NCBI GenBank assembly: GCA_038226175.1
Contig: JBBRQP010000043.1
Coordinates: 1 to 25,536, forward strand
Reading direction: 5' to 3'
Origin: JBBRQP01 sp038226175
GTDB lineage: Bacteria > Cyanobacteriota > Cyanobacteriia > Gloeobacterales > Anthocerotibacteraceae
Length of the DNA: 25,536 nucleotides
Below, in pieces: positions 1 to 6,453 of the stretch; the stretch's first letter is position 1; each line of letters starts with the position of its first letter. Under the pieces are notes generated by a model, which had not been told where the DNA came from, did no database searches, and worked only from the letters and a program-made list of their open reading frames with translations. The position numbers and the translations under genes were made by a program.

Positions 1-126
1 CGCTCCCAAGGCAAGCGTGACAAAGAAAGTCTTGAAGAAGCGATAGGACAAGGGCTAAAGCGTATTACAGAAACTGATGCGAAAGGTTGGTTCACTCACT
101 CTGGTTATCTTGGTACATCCGTATGA
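1..126 (+). pseudogene. IS630-family transposase, C-terminal fragment (cut by window edge)
   Basis: Frame 1 reads 41 codons to a TGA at 124-126. The residues (…EEAIGQGLKRITETDAKGWFTHSGYL…) match the usual C-terminus of IS630/Tc1-type transposases, where an A-x-x-x-I-T-x-x-D-A-x-x-W-F-x-H-x-G-Y pattern closes the DDE domain. The window begins inside the gene, so intactness cannot be judged; the visible part has no stop or frameshift. It lies on the same strand as the second IS630 transposase at the right end of the window. The catalytic residues are off the window. Confidence 0.75.
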
Positions 127-137
127 AAACCGCTGTA
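1..137 (+). mobile_element. IS630-type insertion sequence, right end
   Basis: Nine bases after the transposase stop comes GAAAACCGCTG followed by TA (136-137). Its reverse complement, TACAGCGGTTTTC, matches the left end of the element at the far right of the window (TACAGCAATTTTC) at all but two positions. IS630/Tc1 elements insert at TA and duplicate it, so I place the element's right boundary at 135 and the target TA at 136-137. Only the last ~135 bp of the element is in the window. Confidence 0.65.
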
Positions 138-376
138 AATCTCTTGACCTTCAGCGCACCTAGCTGATCTACACTATACCCGCAACCCATACCCAGCTAG
201 CTTCTCACTCTGCTCCATCTCCATCATGACTAATTTATGACTAGAGCCCTAGGTTTAAGGCAGCACACTCGCCACTTGCTCCACGGTCAAATTGGGAATA
301 TTAGCTATTCTTGCAGATTAAAACCACGCGCCGCTAGGGCCGGGACAGCTTCTAGCTTTCTATTTTCTTTGGTTAC
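138..376. other. Gene-free degraded stretch between two IS remnants
   Basis: No ORF of useful length on either strand. The minus strand at about 252-318 could read a short tail (…IANIPNLTVEQVASVLP, then stop) that resembles the end of some protein, but it has an in-frame stop just upstream and no supporting context. The sequence directly after the IS630 end does not look like the missing C-terminal part of the dienelactone hydrolase broken at the other end of the window. Confidence 0.5.
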
Positions 377-436
377 CTGACCTTACTCCGAATTAGTGGT
401 CAGCGCCTGATTCTGAACGTTACGCGCAGCTATAGG

Positions 437-538
437 GCGGGATTTCCAGGATAGTGACCGCTACGAGAAACCTAGCGTACCCGGCACATCAGCACAATCG
501 GGTAATTTGCCTTCTCTGCGTCGATCAGCTTGTAGGAG
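437..538 (-). pseudogene. IS3-family transposase OrfB, N-terminal remnant
   Basis: The minus strand reads YKLIDAEKANYPIVLMCRV, then R, a stop, and VSRSGHY. This corresponds to the start of IS3 OrfB (family pattern: F/Y-x-x-I-x-x-x-x-x-x-Y-P-V-x-x-x-C-R-x-L-x-V-S-R-S-G-Y-Y). The premature stop replaces the residue before VSRSG. After roughly 35 codons recognisable sequence ends and the left terminal repeat follows, so the DDE domain is deleted. Confidence 0.7.
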
Positions 539-544
539 TTTCTC

Positions 545-831
545 TGGTAAAGAAGGCCGCAGCCTTTTTACTGCCTGTGGCCGGAAGCAAGCCATAAAAA
601 GTCACGCTCCATCTCAACTCGCTTGAACCCACGACGTAAATGCACTAATTCTTGATGCTCCAGGTAATCAGAGGCTCTTGCACGTCAGTCCTTTAGTCAG
701 TTATCTAATGCCGATTCACTAATACCGATTACGCTCGCAATTTGGGTCATGGGTTTTCCTGATTGCTCGACGATATGGACGGCTTCTACTTTTTGCTCAG
801 CCGTAAAAATGCGATGCTTCTTAAAAAACAT
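545..831 (-). pseudogene. IS3-family transposase OrfA, degraded
   Basis: From the ATG at 831 (minus) the reading is MFFKKHRIFTAEQKVEAVHI… through the helix-turn-helix segment (…MTQIASVIGISESALDN), typical of IS3 OrfA N-termini. An in-frame TGA at 697-699 ends it after 44 codons, and a second in-frame TGA follows three codons later; both sit where family members often have Trp (TGG). Past the stops the same frame continues with the leucine-zipper-like part (LRRGFKRVEMERDFL). The closing KKAAAFF signature is then found in another frame, so at least one frameshift is present. It cannot make a working transposase. Confidence 0.75.
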
Positions 832-993
832 GACGGATTTCTTATAATGAAACAACCTCAGCGAAGTGTCCATTAATTCGGGGGAAGGTCAGATTTTGGA
901 TTTCTTGAGATTCATAGCTAATACTAGATTAAAGACAGCCGCTGCCATTGCTGCTACTAGAGTTCCTCACCCTTAAGCTGTAATAGCGATCTG

Positions 994-1013
994 ACTAATA
1001 TTAGTTAAACTAA
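994..1013. promoter_or_regulatory. Palindromic candidate operator upstream of msrB
   Basis: Positions 994-1005 form a perfect 12-bp palindrome (ACTAATATTAGT). Overlapping it, 1001-1013 (TTAGTTAAACTAA) is a second inverted repeat with a single central base. The block therefore holds three ACTAA/TTAGT half-sites, 33-52 bp before the msrB start, where a repressor or activator would sit relative to a promoter. AT-rich DNA makes short palindromes common, so this is a candidate only. Confidence 0.35.
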
Positions 1014-1045
1014 GATTTGATAACTATTGTTACCGGAAATTTCAC

Positions 1046-1492
1046 ATGCTCCCTAAAGTCGTTAAAACTGAAGCCCAATGGCAAAAATTACTGACCCCAG
1101 AACAATTTCAGGTGGCCCGCAAAAAGGGAACAGAGCGCCCGTTTAGCGGTAAATATTGGCATAACGAACAAGCAGGTGTCTATCAGTGCATCTGCTGCCA
1201 TACCGAAATGTTCTCTTCCAAAACCAAATTTGACTCAGGGACAGGCTGGCCTAGTTTTTGGGCACCCGCCCAAGCCGAAAATGTCGTGCTCAAATCTGAT
1301 AACGGCTTTTTTATGCGCCGGACAGAAGTCTTATGTGCGGTCTGTGATGCCCATTTAGGTCATGTTTTTAATGATGGGCCACCCCCTACCGGACAACGTT
1401 ATTGCATCAATTCCGTTGCTCTCGATTTTGTTAAGGCTCCGGCTGGGGTGAGTTTTTTGATGAAAAGCTGGCTCAATTATTTACAAAGTTAG
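1046..1492 (+). CDS. msrB: Peptide-methionine (R)-S-oxide reductase MsrB
   Basis: Reduces the R epimer of methionine sulfoxide in oxidised proteins, using thioredoxin-type donors. The 148 residues are the normal length for a stand-alone MsrB. Visible signatures are the two structural zinc pairs C48-x-x-C51 and C97-x-x-C100, the segment FDSGTGWPSF (62-71), the HLGHVFNDGP stretch (103-112) and the catalytic Cys120 in RYCINS. It has no signal peptide, so it is cytoplasmic. It is monocistronic on the plus strand and converges on aar with only 6 bp between the stops. A palindromic block lies upstream. The start at 1046 fits the family N-terminus; GGA about 10 nt upstream may serve as a weak ribosome binding site. 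Confidence 0.95.
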   Translation: MLPKVVKTEAQWQKLLTPEQFQVARKKGTERPFSGKYWHNEQAGVYQCICCHTEMFSSKTKFDSGTGWPSFWAPAQAENVVLKSDNGFFMRRTEVLCAVCDAHLGHVFNDGPPPTGQRYCINSVALDFVKAPAGVSFLMKSWLNYLQS

Positions 1493-1498
1493 ACACGT

Positions 1499-2524
1499 TT
1501 AGGCATCTAACTGTAAGGGCTGAAAGCCATGTTTACGGGATAGTTCACCCATCTCCGCCATTTTTTCAATGGTGATGTGATTACGTCCCCAAGAATAACT
1601 CACCTGTAAACCTTCAAATTCTAGTAACATCGACTCAGCAAAACAAGCAAATAAACGCCGGGTAGGATTATCAATTTTAAAAAAATCTTTGATCTTCCAG
1701 TCAATATCGAGAATATGTTCGACAATGCCGCCTTCTAAAACATGCACGCCAGCACGTTTGATGGTGTTATTCAAATTCTTAGGATAGCCGCCATCAATCA
1801 GTAAACAGGTTTTTTTGAGAGCTTCGGCATTAATTTGTATGGCTTGTCCTAAGGCTGCGACCCAGACAATAATATCGGCCTTGGGTAAGGCTTCTTCGAT
1901 GGTAAGCAGTTGCCCTGTGCCCAATTCTTGACGCAATGCCAACAAACGGTCTTGATTACGGGCTACTAAAAGTAACTGGTCGATGCCTTCTTTTTCACTT
2001 AACCAACGGCAAACTGCGCTACCAATATCACCAGTCGCCCCAATCACTGCCACCGTCGATTGTTGTAAATTGATTCCCAAAGCTTGTGCGCTCTGCACAA
2101 CTTGCTGACAAATAATGTAGGCCGTATGGGTGTTACCCGTGGTGAAATGTTCTAAATTGAGCGCAACATCACGCACTTGAGGAATTTTTTCGAGGTTAAA
2201 ATTTTCAAAAATAATTGAGGAGAAACCACCCAATGCTGTGATATTGAGGGCTTTCTTTTGAGCATGGGCCATCGCATTGAGGATTTTGCGCGAGGCAGTT
2301 TTGAATTTACCCCCACTGAGCATCTCTGGCAAAAAGCAAGATTCGATGTATTGTCCCTGAATTACTTGCCCAGTCGCGCTGGTAACGGTGATCTCATCAA
2401 CGGCCTGTGGGGGCGCCATACACCAAAAATCAAGACCCTGACTGGCGTATTCGTCATAGCCTAATTTGTAGGCAACTTGCTGAGCATGAGCCAAGCTGGT
2501 CAAGTGTCCGATCAGACCAAACAT
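1499..2524 (-). CDS. aar: Long-chain acyl-[acyl-carrier-protein] reductase (AAR)
   Basis: Reduces fatty acyl-ACP to fatty aldehyde with NADPH, the first step of cyanobacterial alkane synthesis; the aldehyde goes to the neighbouring deformylating oxygenase. At 341 residues it has the length of the Synechococcus elongatus enzyme. The N-terminus MFGLIGHLTSL is the family hallmark. A Rossmann motif GATGDIG lies at 162-168. The nucleophilic Cys that forms the acyl-thioester falls at position 294 (RRLFACFAE), the same number as in the characterised enzyme. The start is 6 bp after the ado stop, so the two genes are almost certainly one transcript, ado first. It looks intact. Confidence 0.96.
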   Translation of the reverse strand: MFGLIGHLTSLAHAQQVAYKLGYDEYASQGLDFWCMAPPQAVDEITVTSATGQVIQGQYIESCFLPEMLSGGKFKTASRKILNAMAHAQKKALNITALGGFSSIIFENFNLEKIPQVRDVALNLEHFTTGNTHTAYIICQQVVQSAQALGINLQQSTVAVIGATGDIGSAVCRWLSEKEGIDQLLLVARNQDRLLALRQELGTGQLLTIEEALPKADIIVWVAALGQAIQINAEALKKTCLLIDGGYPKNLNNTIKRAGVHVLEGGIVEHILDIDWKIKDFFKIDNPTRRLFACFAESMLLEFEGLQVSYSWGRNHITIEKMAEMGELSRKHGFQPLQLDA

Positions 2525-2530
2525 TTGGTT

Positions 2531-3211
2531 TTAGCTACCCCGTAACCCATGAGCCGACAATTTGAGGACTTCGCGGGTGGTAAATCCAATTTCACCGAGC
2601 GCCCCGCCGTAGGCAATCAAGAAATCTTCGACAATCTCTTCACGCGCCATGCCCAAGACTTCGGCATCATCGGTGACTTCATTGAGCATGCGCCATACTA
2701 CGGGAAGGTTTTGGGCATTAGCCGCTTCGATAGTCGCTTTATCGGTGCTGAAGTGCTCACGCAAATAGGTTTCGCCGTAGTGAAGATGTAAGTATTCGTC
2801 CTTGACCACACCTTCGGTAATCTTGCGCGCAAAATCATCGGCAACAGGAATGTAGGTGTTGTAGGCAGAAATTGCAAAACATTCAATAATCAAAGACTGA
2901 ATCACAAGACAAGTAGGAATATCGCCCTGATCAGCAGCAACCCGAAAATTGTCTTCGAGGGTCTGAAAAAACTTTTTGGCAAAGTCCATATCCGCTTCCA
3001 CGGCTAAATTGCGACCGCAAGCCACAAATCCGGCGCGATGACGGTTTTCCATAGCAGCGAGCTTTTTAAGCGTTGCTGCGTCCTGGGGTAGGAGTTCGGC
3101 TAGACGTTCGTAGTTACTGACCGCTTGCAGTTCGCCTTCGATGACCAAGCCATTAATGCGACTGTAGGCATCTTTGTAATCGGCGTTTTGGTAGTCAAAG
3201 CTACGTTCCAT
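2531..3211 (-). CDS. ado: Aldehyde-deformylating oxygenase (cyanobacterial alkane synthase)
   Basis: A ferritin-like di-iron enzyme that converts fatty aldehydes (C16/C18) to alkanes one carbon shorter plus formate, using O2 and an external reductant. At 226 residues it is close to the usual ~231. The six di-iron ligands are visible: E27 (in IEGE), E55 and H58 (MENRH), E110 (SLIIECF), E139 and H142 (KDEYLH). The IPVADDFARKITEGVVKDEYLH block is nearly family consensus. The gene sits directly upstream of aar and 71 bp downstream of an Rrf2-type regulator on the same strand, so it may be transcribed from its own promoter in that gap, from the rrf2 promoter, or both. Confidence 0.97.
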   Translation of the reverse strand: MERSFDYQNADYKDAYSRINGLVIEGELQAVSNYERLAELLPQDAATLKKLAAMENRHRAGFVACGRNLAVEADMDFAKKFFQTLEDNFRVAADQGDIPTCLVIQSLIIECFAISAYNTYIPVADDFARKITEGVVKDEYLHLHYGETYLREHFSTDKATIEAANAQNLPVVWRMLNEVTDDAEVLGMAREEIVEDFLIAYGGALGEIGFTTREVLKLSAHGLRGS

Positions 3212-3239
3212 AACTCAAACCCTTCTTTGCGTCAAACTT

Positions 3240-3268
3240 AGTATAGGGGCTATTTGTAAAGCCATAAC
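3240..3268 (-). promoter_or_regulatory. Candidate promoter for ado-aar
   Basis: On the minus strand a TATACT hexamer (3245-3240) matches the -10 consensus at five of six positions and lies about 29 bp before the ado ATG, leaving a short leader with GAAGG as ribosome binding site. The region about 17 bp upstream (TTATGG, 3267-3262) is a poor -35 match, so activity would need an activator or a relaxed sigma factor. Position relative to the gene is the main support. Confidence 0.4.
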
Positions 3269-3282
3269 ATTTATCTATCACG

Positions 3283-3717
3283 TTAGATGTAGTACATCAG
3301 GGGCGTTTGGCGATTAGCACGGGTTTCGAGCAAATTTTGGAGGGTGACGGTGCGCAAAACTTGCTCAGCGGCGAGGCAGCCCTTAAACCAAGTTTCGCGG
3401 ACAATCTGAGCTTCAAGAGTAGGTTCTTCGCTGCCACTAGCCGTTGTAGGCTCTGCGCCCTCAATTGCTTGCAATACTTCCCAAAGGCTAATTTGCCTAG
3501 GTTCGCGTCCCAGCAGATAACCGCCTTTGGCTCCGCGCTGCGAGCGCACCAGTCCTTCACGGCGGAGGGTTGCCAGTAACTGCTCCAAATAGCGGTCAGG
3601 AATGGCTTGACGGCTGGCGATTTCACGGATTTGTAGGGGTTCACCGCTTGTTTGGGCAAGGGCGAGTTCGAGCAGCGCCAATAGGGCGTATTCGCTTTTA
3701 CTACAGAGGCTGAACAT
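3283..3717 (-). CDS. Rrf2-family transcriptional regulator
   Basis: Winged-helix regulator of the Rrf2/IscR/CymR family, 144 residues. The N-terminal MFSLCSKSEYALLALLELA, the recognition region with IPDRYLEQLLATLRREGLVRSQRGAKGGYLL (39-69) and the following ISLWEVLQAIEG are textbook Rrf2. Only two Cys occur (C5, C114); the three-Cys Fe-S cluster motif of IscR is absent, so a bound [2Fe-2S] cluster is not evident. It may instead sense a metabolite or use other ligands. It lies 71 bp upstream of ado on the same strand and is divergent from glyA, so any of the three plus itself could be targets. The target cannot be deduced from the protein sequence. Confidence 0.92.
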   Translation of the reverse strand: MFSLCSKSEYALLALLELALAQTSGEPLQIREIASRQAIPDRYLEQLLATLRREGLVRSQRGAKGGYLLGREPRQISLWEVLQAIEGAEPTTASGSEEPTLEAQIVRETWFKGCLAAEQVLRTVTLQNLLETRANRQTPLMYYI

Positions 3718-3840
3718 GATTGTTTTTCTTTTTATTTAATTTTATGGTAGCGGCAACTCAATGGAGTAATGGTACGTTTTGCCGACCGAGTTTCCTGCAC
3801 TTGAGTTAAGATAGCGTATGGCTTATGTAGAGAGTCCCCA
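3718..3840. promoter_or_regulatory. Divergent promoter region between rrf2-type gene and glyA
   Basis: This 123-bp gap must hold the promoters of both genes. Near its middle, ACTC-AATG-GAGT (within 3756-3769) is a short inverted repeat, a plausible autoregulatory operator for the Rrf2 protein, although a 4-bp arm is weak evidence. The rrf2 leader is A-rich with no Shine-Dalgarno sequence; the glyA side has AGAGAG shortly before its ATG. Confidence 0.35.
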
Positions 3841-5265
3841 ATGACCGGAATTTTGAGCAAGCAAGCAGTCGCCTCCTTTGAAGGTAATCTTGCCCAAGCT
3901 GATCCAGAGGTTGCAGCAGCAGTTAGAGCCGAGACCGAGCGGTTGGAATATAGCTTGGAGATGATCCCCTCCGAAAATCTAGTCTATGATGCGGTACTCG
4001 AAGCCCAAGGCTCGATTATGACCAACAAATATGCCGAAGGCTACCCCGAAATCGCGATTCCGATGGCAGAAGGCATCAAGCCCGTCAAAGGCCGTTATTA
4101 TGGCGGTTGCGAAAATGTCGATACCATCGAAAATCTTGCCCGTGTGCGCGCTCGTGAGCTTTTTGGGGTAGATACGTCCTATCACATCAATGTGCAGCCT
4201 TACTCTGGCTCTACCGCTAACATGGCCATTTATTTTACACTGACCTTTAATACTGAGCTCAGACGGGTCTTAGCCTTGGGCGATACGATGCTGGGCATGG
4301 ATTTGGCCTCAGGGGGTCACCTGACCCATGGTTCACCCGTCAATTTCTCCAGCAAACTCTACAATTTTGTGCCCTATCATGTAGACCCCGTAACCGAGCG
4401 CATTGATTTTGATGCGCTGCGCAAACTAGCCCATGCAGTGCGTCCTAAGGTAATTGTGGCGGGGGCGACAGCCTATCCTCGGGTGTGGGAATTTGATAAA
4501 TTCAAAGCCATTGCCGATGAAGTCGATGCCTATTTACTGGCTGATATCTGCCATATTTCTGGTTTGATCGCCGGGGGCGCGCATCCGAGTCCTTTTCCCC
4601 ATGCTGACTTTGTGATGACTACGACCCACAAAACCTTGCGTGGTCCGCGCGGTGCCATGATCTTCTGTCGGGCAGAGTATGCAAGCTACTTGGATAAAAC
4701 CGTCATGCCCGGTATCCAAGGCGGCCCTTTGATGAATGAAATCTGCGCCAAAGCCGTGGCCTTCAAACTGGCCCAATCTGACCAGTTCCGCCGGGATCAA
4801 CATCAAACTGTCAAAAATGCTCAAGCCCTAGCCAGTGAATTACTAAACTTAGGCTATCGCTTGGTCAGTGGCGGCACGGATAATCACCTGTTAGTAATGA
4901 ATTTTACTGATTGGATCACGGAGCGCACGGGTAATATCCAAGACAAATATCTGGGCGGCAAGCAGCTTGAGCAAGCCCTCGGTGCGGCGGGTATCACCTG
5001 CAACCGCAATATGGTGCCTCACGACCAACGCAAGCCGCTCAATCCATCGGGGGTGCGCTTTGGTACTCCGGCCTTGACGACCCGGGGCATGAAAGAACCG
5101 CAAATGCGTCAGGTGGCTGGGTTCATTGACCGGGTGCTCAAAAGCATCACACCTAATCAGAAAGGTCAATGGCTGGCTGACCCCGAGGTTGTGATCAGTG
5201 TGGCAGCGGATATCCGACGTTTGTGTGAAGACTTCCCCATGTATGCCCATCACTTGACCCGCTAA
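3841..5265 (+). CDS. glyA: Serine hydroxymethyltransferase, long divergent form
   Basis: PLP enzyme interconverting serine and glycine and charging tetrahydrofolate with a one-carbon unit. The PLP lysine is K264 (TTTHKTLRGPRG); D235 and H238 (ADICHIS) hold the cofactor; GGTDNHL and GTPALTTRG are present. Most bacterial GlyA proteins are 410-430 residues; this one has 474. The extra length is spread over at least three places. One is about 13 residues between YAEGYP (64-69) and RYYGGCE (85-91), right beside active-site residues. Another precedes the LALGDTMLGM segment (around 132-144). A third is near 375-385. The pattern recalls the longer SHMT forms of groups such as Chlamydia more than the standard cyanobacterial enzyme. 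All catalytic residues remain, so I expect activity. Confidence 0.93.
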   Translation: MTGILSKQAVASFEGNLAQADPEVAAAVRAETERLEYSLEMIPSENLVYDAVLEAQGSIMTNKYAEGYPEIAIPMAEGIKPVKGRYYGGCENVDTIENLARVRARELFGVDTSYHINVQPYSGSTANMAIYFTLTFNTELRRVLALGDTMLGMDLASGGHLTHGSPVNFSSKLYNFVPYHVDPVTERIDFDALRKLAHAVRPKVIVAGATAYPRVWEFDKFKAIADEVDAYLLADICHISGLIAGGAHPSPFPHADFVMTTTHKTLRGPRGAMIFCRAEYASYLDKTVMPGIQGGPLMNEICAKAVAFKLAQSDQFRRDQHQTVKNAQALASELLNLGYRLVSGGTDNHLLVMNFTDWITERTGNIQDKYLGGKQLEQALGAAGITCNRNMVPHDQRKPLNPSGVRFGTPALTTRGMKEPQMRQVAGFIDRVLKSITPNQKGQWLADPEVVISVAADIRRLCEDFPMYAHHLTR

Positions 5266-5292
5266 CCAGCGCGCTATCGGAGTACAATCCTC

Positions 5293-5709
5293 ATGCTTGG
5301 TCTCCTACAAACAGCCCGTCTCAAATTAGAGGTTAGGGCTTTGGCGCCAGTAATTGCCGAACATTTGACCCAAGTTGCTTTGATTCGACAGTGGGCATGG
5401 CCTCAGGAGTATCCAGGAGCCATCGGACGGCTCATTGTCGGAGGCGAATTTACTTCATATCTGGGGTTACTGAGTATTGGTCATCGGGTGACCCGTTGTG
5501 ATGAAGGGCATTTAGAGATGCTGCTCTGGGGTGCCGTCGATGGGTTGAGTTATTGGCAGTGGGGCAATGGTTGGCTAGAGCAAACGACCACCGGGGTGAC
5601 ATTGATCCCACTGATTCCGGCGCAACAACAACTTCTCAAACAATTGCAACATTTCTTAGACTCCAGACAGAGTTTACTACCAGCCTCTACTCGCTATACT
5701 ACGAAGTAG
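5293..5709 (+). CDS. Small conserved-type protein, possibly SRPBCC/START-like
   Basis: 138 residues with no signal peptide and no membrane segment. I do not recognise a named family with certainty. The layout resembles a START/SRPBCC lipid-binding fold: an opening strand and helix, W-A-W-P (near 34-37), a GGEFTSYLG segment, alternating strands and a WGNGW motif in the second half, then a long C-terminal helix (about 110-126). That is an impression from pattern, not proof. It starts 28 bp after glyA and ends 15 bp before the next gene, so it probably shares a transcript with both. GGAG about 10 nt upstream supports the start. Confidence 0.65.
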   Translation: MLGLLQTARLKLEVRALAPVIAEHLTQVALIRQWAWPQEYPGAIGRLIVGGEFTSYLGLLSIGHRVTRCDEGHLEMLLWGAVDGLSYWQWGNGWLEQTTTGVTLIPLIPAQQQLLKQLQHFLDSRQSLLPASTRYTTK

Positions 5710-5724
5710 TTAGGAGATATGATC

Positions 5725-6384
5725 ATGGCGGAACCTGTGCGTGTAATTCAGCGTAAAGCCTTACTTGGCAAAAGTATCATTACTCTGGATGATGCGAGTA
5801 AAGCCGGTATTGTCAATGAGATCTGGATTGATGCCCAAGTCCAAAGAGTCGTAGCGCTAGGCTGCCTCGTCAAAGGAAAAACCACGGGACTCACAGTTCC
5901 TCTTAATCAAATTCAAGTTTTGGGTGAAGATGCAGTTTTGATTGCTAGTAATTCTATTTTGTTGGAGAGTTTGCCGGAAGGGTATACCCGTTTGGTTGAT
6001 CATGACGTGGTGACTGAGGGCGGTAAACGGCTAGGTCAGGTAGATGATTATTATTTTGAGACCAAAACGGGTGTAATCACTAACTGCTTGCTATCGGCTG
6101 GCGGCTTCTCAGGCTTGCTCGAAGGCCATAGTAGTCTGAGTGGTGCTGAATTTACCGTCATCGGCAAAGACCGTGTGATTGTCAAAGCTGGTGCTGAAGA
6201 GCGTTTAGAGCAAGTTGATAAAGGCTTACAGGCTTGGGTTGAGATCGGTCGCACCAAAGTCCAAGAAACTGCTGCCACGCTGCGTGAACGGATGGCAAAA
6301 AAAGAAGATATTTTAGCTCCAGAAAGTGATGCAGTTATCGAGGTGTCAACTTCGGAGCTTCCAGCTGGTGAACAAACCCCGTAG
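5725..6384 (+). CDS. PRC-barrel domain protein
   Basis: About 219 residues with two tandem PRC-barrel-like halves: residues ~10-75 (LLGKSIITLDDASKAGIVNEIWID…) and ~85-155 (DHDVVTEGGKRLGQVDDYYFETKTG…). An acidic helical tail (about 160-219) follows. PRC-barrels are small beta-barrels named after the photosynthetic reaction-centre H subunit and also found in RimM; in cyanobacteria stand-alone members have mostly unknown roles. Two in-frame ATGs exist, at 5719 and 5725. The AGGAG at 5712-5716 is only 2 nt from the first but 8 nt from the second, so I choose 5725. It is probably co-transcribed with the small gene upstream. Confidence 0.85.
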   Translation: MAEPVRVIQRKALLGKSIITLDDASKAGIVNEIWIDAQVQRVVALGCLVKGKTTGLTVPLNQIQVLGEDAVLIASNSILLESLPEGYTRLVDHDVVTEGGKRLGQVDDYYFETKTGVITNCLLSAGGFSGLLEGHSSLSGAEFTVIGKDRVIVKAGAEERLEQVDKGLQAWVEIGRTKVQETAATLRERMAKKEDILAPESDAVIEVSTSELPAGEQTP

Positions 6385-6417
6385 GTGTGAGTGATTTGTA
6401 AAGTCAGTTGGGTAAGC

Positions 6418-6438
6418 CGCCTAGAATAGCTAAAGGCG
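6418..6438 (+). promoter_or_regulatory. Hairpin just upstream of putA
   Basis: CGCCTAG (6418-6424) can pair with CTAAAGGCG (6430-6438), giving seven base pairs with a two-base bulge and a 5-nt loop, ending 15 nt before the putA ATG. It could be an operator or a structure in the putA leader. There is no T-tract, so it is not an obvious terminator for the gene before. It may be chance. Confidence 0.25.
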
Positions 6439-6453
6439 CATTCTACCAAACCG

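Larger units (their letters stand above)
377..892 (-). mobile_element. IS3-family element, internally deleted fossil with terminal inverted repeats
   Basis: The two ends are imperfect inverted repeats of about 26 bp: 377-402 on the plus strand and 867-892 on the minus strand both begin CTGACCTT and share CCGAATTA and TGG further in. Between them, on the minus strand, lie remnants of both IS3 reading frames: the orfA start (831 downward) and a short N-terminal piece of orfB (about 538-437). Full IS3 elements are usually 1.2-1.5 kb, so most of orfB, including the DDE catalytic core, has been lost. I see no clear target-site duplication outside the repeats, which fits an old insertion. Confidence 0.75.

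Noticed and set aside
252..318. Possible tail of a protein on the minus strand (…NLTVEQVASVLP, stop)
   Set aside because: Under 25 codons between stops, no start, no neighbouring homologous segment; could be chance.
138..376. Possibility that this holds the missing 3' end of the broken dienelactone hydrolase
   Set aside because: No frame reads the expected Gly/Asp-rich segment or the later His region of the family.
1487..1512. AGTTAG / CTAACT inverted repeat between msrB and aar as a bidirectional terminator
   Set aside because: 6-bp AT-rich arms with a 14-nt loop and no T-runs; too weak to call.
4534..5253. Minus-strand open frames of about 95-120 codons inside glyA
   Set aside because: They are antisense to a well-conserved enzyme, with His/Arg-rich composition typical of shadow frames.
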